DNA of 64,000 bases, from the NCBI GenBank assembly GCA_964631835.1, contig CAZWAD010000003.1:207380-271379 (forward strand). Reading direction: 5' to 3'. The notes beneath the pieces were generated by a model. It was not told the DNA's origin and did no database searches. It saw only the letters and a program-made list of their open reading frames with translations. Source of the stretch: Bog-950 sp964631835. Lineage in GTDB: Bacteria > Bacteroidota > Bacteroidia > Chitinophagales > LD1. Positions within the stretch are counted from its first letter, which is position 1, and each line of letters begins with the position of its first letter. The translations under genes were made by a program, and so were the position numbers. Shown here piece after piece: positions 60,510 to 64,000 of this stretch.

Positions 60510-60524
60510 TGTTATTGTGTATTT

Positions 60525-60548
60525 AAGTCCCCTTTAGGGGATTTAGGG
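60525..60548. repeat. REP-like palindrome in the nusG-rplK gap
   Basis: CCCC (60529-60532), loop TTTA, GGGG (60537-60540), followed by ATTTAGGGGTTTA. Inverted copy of the type at 33070 and 63822. Too short a T-run to be a strong terminator. Confidence 0.65.
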
Positions 60549-60550
60549 GT

Positions 60551-61090
60551 TTAGCTAATTTTATCTACCTGCATGAAGCTTACTTCCACAGGTGTTTTAC
60601 GTCCGAAAATTTTTACTACTACTTTGAGTTTCTTCTTGTCGTTGTTTATTTCCTCAATCGTTCCGATAAAGTCGTTGAAAGGTCCGTCAACAATTTTTAC
60701 GTCTTCGTTGATAATAAACGGCTCAGCCATAGTTTCGCCTGCATCGAGCATTTCATCGGCTTTACCCAGCACTTTTAACTCTTCTGCGCGCGAAAGCGTT
60801 CCTAAAAAGCCCAGCACCCCGTGAACATGGCGAACCGTTGACCACATTTCCTGGGTCATCTTTTTATCTTCTACTTCCATGTAGATATACCCGGGAAACA
60901 GCGTTTTTTCCTTAATGGTTTTTTTACCCGCCTTAATGGTGTAAACCTTTTCGGTAGGCACCAGTATGTTGGTTACAATCTTGTCCCATTTAGAGCGGTT
61001 TATCTCAAGCATTACATGCTCGCGGATTTTGCGCTCCTGCCCGCTGATTACGCGCACCACATACCATTTTTTTGCTTCTGCCGCCATCAT
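60551..61090 (-). CDS. nusG: Transcription termination/antitermination factor NusG
   Basis: 179 residues (178 if the second ATG is used). NGN domain: KKWYVVRVISGQERKIREHVMLEINRS, then LFPGYIYMEVEDKKMTQEMWSTVRHVHGVLGFLG. KOW domain near the C terminus: EDVKIVDGPFNDFIGTIEEINNDKKKLKVVVKIFGRKTPVEVSF. It couples RNA polymerase with Rho or the ribosome. The start overlaps the secE stop (TAATG type), showing tight coupling. Confidence 0.97.
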   Translation of the reverse strand: MMAAEAKKWYVVRVISGQERKIREHVMLEINRSKWDKIVTNILVPTEKVYTIKAGKKTIKEKTLFPGYIYMEVEDKKMTQEMWSTVRHVHGVLGFLGTLSRAEELKVLGKADEMLDAGETMAEPFIINEDVKIVDGPFNDFIGTIEEINNDKKKLKVVVKIFGRKTPVEVSFMQVDKIS

Positions 61091-61287
61091 TAGCTGATAA
61101 TCATGTTATAAAGTTCTTTCAGGCTGTATTTAAACGCCACATCCATACCCAGCACCAGCAGCGATATGATAATGGCTGTTACCAGCACTACCACCGAACT
61201 GTCCTGCAGTTCGCCCCAGGTGGGCCAGGTTACCTTGTGCATCAGCTCATCGTAAGCTTCCTGAAAGTATAATGTTATTTTATTCAT
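61090..61287 (-). CDS. secE: Preprotein translocase subunit SecE
   Basis: 65 residues with the bacterial single-helix SecE pattern: amphipathic start (MNKITLYFQEAYDELMHKVTWPTWGELQDSS) with the conserved KVTWPTW motif, then one membrane helix (VVVLVTAIIISLLVLGMDVAF). It stabilises SecY in the translocon. First protein-coding gene of the operon, 26 bp behind tRNA-Trp. Confidence 0.96.
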   Translation of the reverse strand: MNKITLYFQEAYDELMHKVTWPTWGELQDSSVVVLVTAIIISLLVLGMDVAFKYSLKELYNMIIS

Positions 61288-61313
61288 TGTTTTACTTCTA
61301 TTCCTAATTCTTG

Positions 61314-61384
61314 CAGGGGCAGCCAGATTCGAACTGACGTCAACGGTTTTGGAGACCGCTATTCTACCACTGAACTATGCCCCT
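61314..61384 (-). tRNA. tRNA-Trp (anticodon CCA)
   Basis: On the minus strand: acceptor AGGGGCA/TGCCCCT, D-arm, anticodon stem CGGT/ACCG around CTCCAAA (anticodon CCA), T-arm GTCAGTTCGAATCTGGC, discriminator G. CCA is not encoded. It is co-transcribed with secE-nusG, the usual arrangement in many bacteria. Confidence 0.97.
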
Positions 61385-61434
61385 ATTCACCGGTCGTTCC
61401 AAAACTTTAGCTCCCCTTTCGGTAAAAAGGGACG

Positions 61435-61464
61435 CAAATATAAAGAGATACTTGAATTGGCAAA
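61435..61464 (-). promoter_or_regulatory. Promoter of the tRNA-Trp-secE-nusG-rplKAJ operon
   Basis: On the minus strand TTTG (61461-61464), 18-bp spacer, TATATTTG (61435-61442), followed by CGTCCCTTTTT. Both boxes match the consensus. The predicted start is near 61428, about 45 bp before the tRNA. Confidence 0.85.
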
Positions 61465-61506
61465 GCCTTGTTTGGGATAAAAAAGGGCGGGTTTTGAGCG
61501 CTTTTG

Positions 61507-63573
61507 TCACATCCTCACCAGCTTCCTCACCGCGCTGCCTTTGGAGGAGCTTACCCGCAGCACGTAAACCCCTTTAGGAACATCGGGAAAAATGACCGAT
61601 GACCGGTGACCGATGACGGAGGTAAATACAAGTTTGCCGCTGGCATCAAACACCTCGGCAGTTCCACCCAGCAGGTTGTTGCCTACTTGCAGTTGCCAGT
61701 TACCGGTGGAGGGGTTAGGGGAAACACTCAGCAAATCATCAGCGGTAAAGTTTTCTATGCCGGTAATAATCACCGGTGTGCTGGTTGCAATACAACCGTT
61801 ACTATCGGTTACCTGCACGGTGTAGCTGCCGCCTTGTGTGGCTACATAAATACTATTGGTAGCACCTGTTATGGGGCTGCCGTTTAAAAACCATTGTTGG
61901 GTTACTGCGTTGTAAACTCTTAATGTATCCTTATTTACACTAATTGAAACCGGGGGTTGAGGGTAAACATTTATTGCAATGCGATTACTTTCAGCTGTAC
62001 AGCCTGCTGCATCGGTAACGGTCAGGTAATAATTACCAGCGACTTTAGCTGTAATACACCTAGCGGTTTGACCATTATTCCATTGATAAGTAATGAAACC
62101 CGAAGGGGCACAGATTTGAGCGGAATCTGCAGCACAGAAAATAGTATGATTGGCTGAAATATTTGGCGAAGCTAAATTACATTGCTGTATTTGAGTGGTA
62201 TCACAGAATTTGATAAGCCAAAAATCACCTTTATCATGCCCCGGACCCCTCATGGGTTGCGATTTATATCCGCCAATTCCGGAGATGGTACTGCTGGCTA
62301 TAGCGTAGCAACCATCCATAGTTTGAAAAGCAAGACCACGGTCTTCGGAGCCGGTTGTAAAAATTGTTTTGTCCCATTGTTTATTCCCTGTAGAATCTGT
62401 TTGAACTATCCATGTTTGCAAAAGACCCAGTCTATTTTCTGATTTGTCGCCCGAACTATCCGAATTAGAAATGCCCGCAATCAAATAGCCTCCATTCAAT
62501 GTTTGAGATATGTTCCCAAAATAGGGGTCTTCCCTTGCCGACCCTCCGAAAGCTTTATCCCATTGCAGATTTCCGGCAGAATCAATCTTTACAATCCAAT
62601 AATCACTTTGCCCTCTTGAGGGTTGGGTTTTATCGCCACTGATTCCTGAAAGTGAGTACCCGCCCAGCAGGTAACCCCTGTCAGCTGTTTGTATGATGGA
62701 GTGCGGCACATCTGTGTCTGTCCCGCCAAAAGTCTTTTCCCATTGCAGGTTTCCGGCAGAATCAATTTTTACCACCCAATAATCATAGGTTATTAACGTT
62801 GAGTCGCGGTTAGGCTGTGTTTTATCTCCGCTTACTTTCGAGCGTGAGGAGCCTGCTAAGATATATCCCCGGTCAAATGTTTGTAACAGCGAGTTAAGCC
62901 TGTCATGATCCATACCCCCAAACCGTCTATCCCATTGTTTAATACCCAGCGAGTCGGTTTTTACTATCCAATAATCCTGGCCACCCCATGAGGGCTGTGT
63001 TTTATCCCCACTACTATCTGAAGAAGAAATTCCTCCTAAAATATATCCTCCGTCTATAGTTTGTTGCAATGACGAAATATCATCACTACTTCCACCTCCA
63101 TATCGCTTGTCCCATTGTTTGGTTCCTGCAGCATCAATTTTTACAATCCAGTAATCGGTGTTTCCCCGCGTATCCTCTGTTTTATCCCCGCTGATTCCCG
63201 AACTTGAACGGCTTCCTAAAATATATCCCCCGTCAGCGGTTTGTTGTAATGCATAAAGTCGATCCCAGGCTATTCCCCCAAACCGCTTATCCCACTGTTT
63301 AATTCCGAGAGAATCTACTTTAATCACCCAGCTATCACCGGCACCGAAAATACCGGAGCAATTTCCTCCCCAGCAATCTTGTGTTTTGTCACCGCTGATT
63401 GGCGATTGCGACCATCCGCCTAAAATATATCCTCCGTCAGTGGTTTGTTGAAATGTATAAAAGTGCTCTTCATCTTCTCCTCCGTACCGGTAGTCCCATA
63501 TTTTTAGCAAGGGTGCCTGAGCACCGGCAATTAACCCGATAAATAAAACGGAAATAGTGACGAGAGTTTTCAT
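61507..63573 (-). CDS. T9SS-exported protein with SBBP/propeller-like repeats
   Basis: 688 residues from ATG 63573, giving a signal peptide (MKTLVTISVLFIGLIAGAQ); an ATG at 63594 would add seven residues. About seven tandem repeats of roughly 60 residues follow (QQTADGGYILGGSSSSG.SGDKTQ...DYWIVKID..G.KQWDK.FGG), forming a predicted beta-propeller. Then come two Ig/PKD-like modules (GNYYLTVTDAAGCTAESN, GGSYTVQVTDSNGCIATS). A type A T9SS domain (LLSVSPNPSTGNWQLQ, AEVFDASGKLVF, PKGVYVLRV) ends SSSKGSAVRKLVRM. The SVIGHRSSVIFPD stretch reads like a low-complexity insertion. Secreted; ligand unknown. The window edge holds two extra copies of its last codons. Confidence 0.88.
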   Translation of the reverse strand: MKTLVTISVLFIGLIAGAQAPLLKIWDYRYGGEDEEHFYTFQQTTDGGYILGGWSQSPISGDKTQDCWGGNCSGIFGAGDSWVIKVDSLGIKQWDKRFGGIAWDRLYALQQTADGGYILGSRSSSGISGDKTEDTRGNTDYWIVKIDAAGTKQWDKRYGGGSSDDISSLQQTIDGGYILGGISSSDSSGDKTQPSWGGQDYWIVKTDSLGIKQWDRRFGGMDHDRLNSLLQTFDRGYILAGSSRSKVSGDKTQPNRDSTLITYDYWVVKIDSAGNLQWEKTFGGTDTDVPHSIIQTADRGYLLGGYSLSGISGDKTQPSRGQSDYWIVKIDSAGNLQWDKAFGGSAREDPYFGNISQTLNGGYLIAGISNSDSSGDKSENRLGLLQTWIVQTDSTGNKQWDKTIFTTGSEDRGLAFQTMDGCYAIASSTISGIGGYKSQPMRGPGHDKGDFWLIKFCDTTQIQQCNLASPNISANHTIFCAADSAQICAPSGFITYQWNNGQTARCITAKVAGNYYLTVTDAAGCTAESNRIAINVYPQPPVSISVNKDTLRVYNAVTQQWFLNGSPITGATNSIYVATQGGSYTVQVTDSNGCIATSTPVIITGIENFTADDLLSVSPNPSTGNWQLQVGNNLLGGTAEVFDASGKLVFTSVIGHRSSVIFPDVPKGVYVLRVSSSKGSAVRKLVRM

Positions 63574-63759
63574 GGCTCGTAGTTTTTTGGTCATTGAAAG
63601 TAAGCAAACAACAAAAACTCTGCCGTTGCTCCAAATTGTAAACCTGCAATAGACATACCTCTGAAAGCTTTCCGGTGGGTTAGCGATGGCTTATATAAAC
63701 TTGTCCTAAGGTTGCAACACCGAAAGTCTGATTTTAAGACATTTTTCAGCGGGAGCCCC

Positions 63760-63839
63760 CTACATCCTCACCAGCTTCCTCACCGCGCTGCCTTTTGAAG
63801 AACTGTTTCCCAACCCTCTAACTCCCTAAAGGGAGAACC
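63760..63839 (-). repeat. 80-bp direct repeat carrying a T9SS tail, copy 1
   Basis: Identical but for one base to 63921-64000. On the minus strand it reads a REP-like palindrome (CTCCCTAAAGGGAG, 63822-63835), then codons for GNSSSKGSAVRKLVRM and a stop. The last 40 bp nearly match the end of the gene at 61507. No complete gene is attached. Confidence 0.88.
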
Positions 63840-63920
63840 GCTTCGCAAAAAAATACAAACTTGGCTGTTGAAAAGCGGTGCCTTACCCCTTTCGGGGCAG
63901 GGGTCTGCGCGGATGTATTT

Positions 63921-64000
63921 CTACATCCTCACCAGCTTCCTCACTGCGCTGCCTTTTGAAGAACTGTTTCCCAACCCTCTAACTCCCTAAAGGGAGAACC
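63921..64000 (-). repeat. 80-bp direct repeat carrying a T9SS tail, copy 2
   Basis: Second copy, 161 bp from the first, running to the window edge; it may be the true 3' end of another cargo gene outside the window. Between the copies (63840-63920) lies TTTCGGGGCAGGGG-type GC-rich sequence without an ORF. The DNA from 63595 to 63759 holds no recognisable gene. Confidence 0.85.

Overview
The window is chromosomal DNA of a Bacteroidota bacterium. The evidence is the density of type IX secretion (T9SS) hallmarks: five cargo genes with C-terminal sorting domains, a PorP/SprF gene, and a TPR/PD40/OmpA gene. Other genes point the same way (DUF5777, the MetS/NSS transporter pair, Bacteroidota-type RpoB). 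The promoters fit the phylum consensus TTTG-N18-19-TAnnTTTG. No phage, plasmid, insertion sequence, CRISPR array or rRNA operon was seen. Order and genus cannot be fixed from the sequence alone.

Layout. 1-2.4 kb: end of a beta-barrel gene, two paralogous small proteins of unknown function, a candidate structured small RNA with a strong terminator, a very AT-rich spacer, and an unlisted 45-codon ORF that overlaps the next start codon. 2.4-17.3 kb: a surface module with a 3730-residue repeat adhesin carrying a type B T9SS sorting domain, a 13-unit 21-bp palindromic array, then PorP/SprF and an OmpA-family protein. 17.3-19.2 kb: gmhA-hddC-gmhB for GDP-heptose. 19.1-31.7 kb: mixed housekeeping genes (aminotransferase, DUF1573, short-chain dehydrogenases, MlaEF-like lipid transporter, sucD, metallophosphoesterase, lipid kinase, fabG). 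31.7-38.9 kb: a minus-strand run with an LptF/G permease, tgt and two T9SS cargo genes. 39-46.5 kb: flippase, rpsU, acyl-CoA dehydrogenase, apt, metS-NSS transporter, beta-lactamase-fold hydrolase, outer-membrane protein. 46.5-61.4 kb: transcription and translation genes. rpoB stands alone with its own promoter and terminator. secE-nusG-rplK-rplA-rplJ lies on the other strand behind tRNA-Trp. rplL is separated from rplJ by a terminator and a helix-hairpin-helix gene. 61.5-64 kb: another T9SS cargo gene and two copies of an 80-bp element ending in the same T9SS tail.

Most unusual points: (1) three intergenic arrays with 21- or 42-bp periodicity, at about 13.6, 31.8 and 50.7 kb; the first is built from units containing inverted repeats. 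(2) The normally contiguous rplKAJL-rpoBC cluster is broken at two points and inverted, and no rpoC follows rpoB. The separated units keep near-identical promoter and start-site sequences. (3) A candidate 6S-like RNA at about 911-1124. (4) A leader ORF coupled by ATGA to the giant adhesin. None of these can be called novel without database searches.
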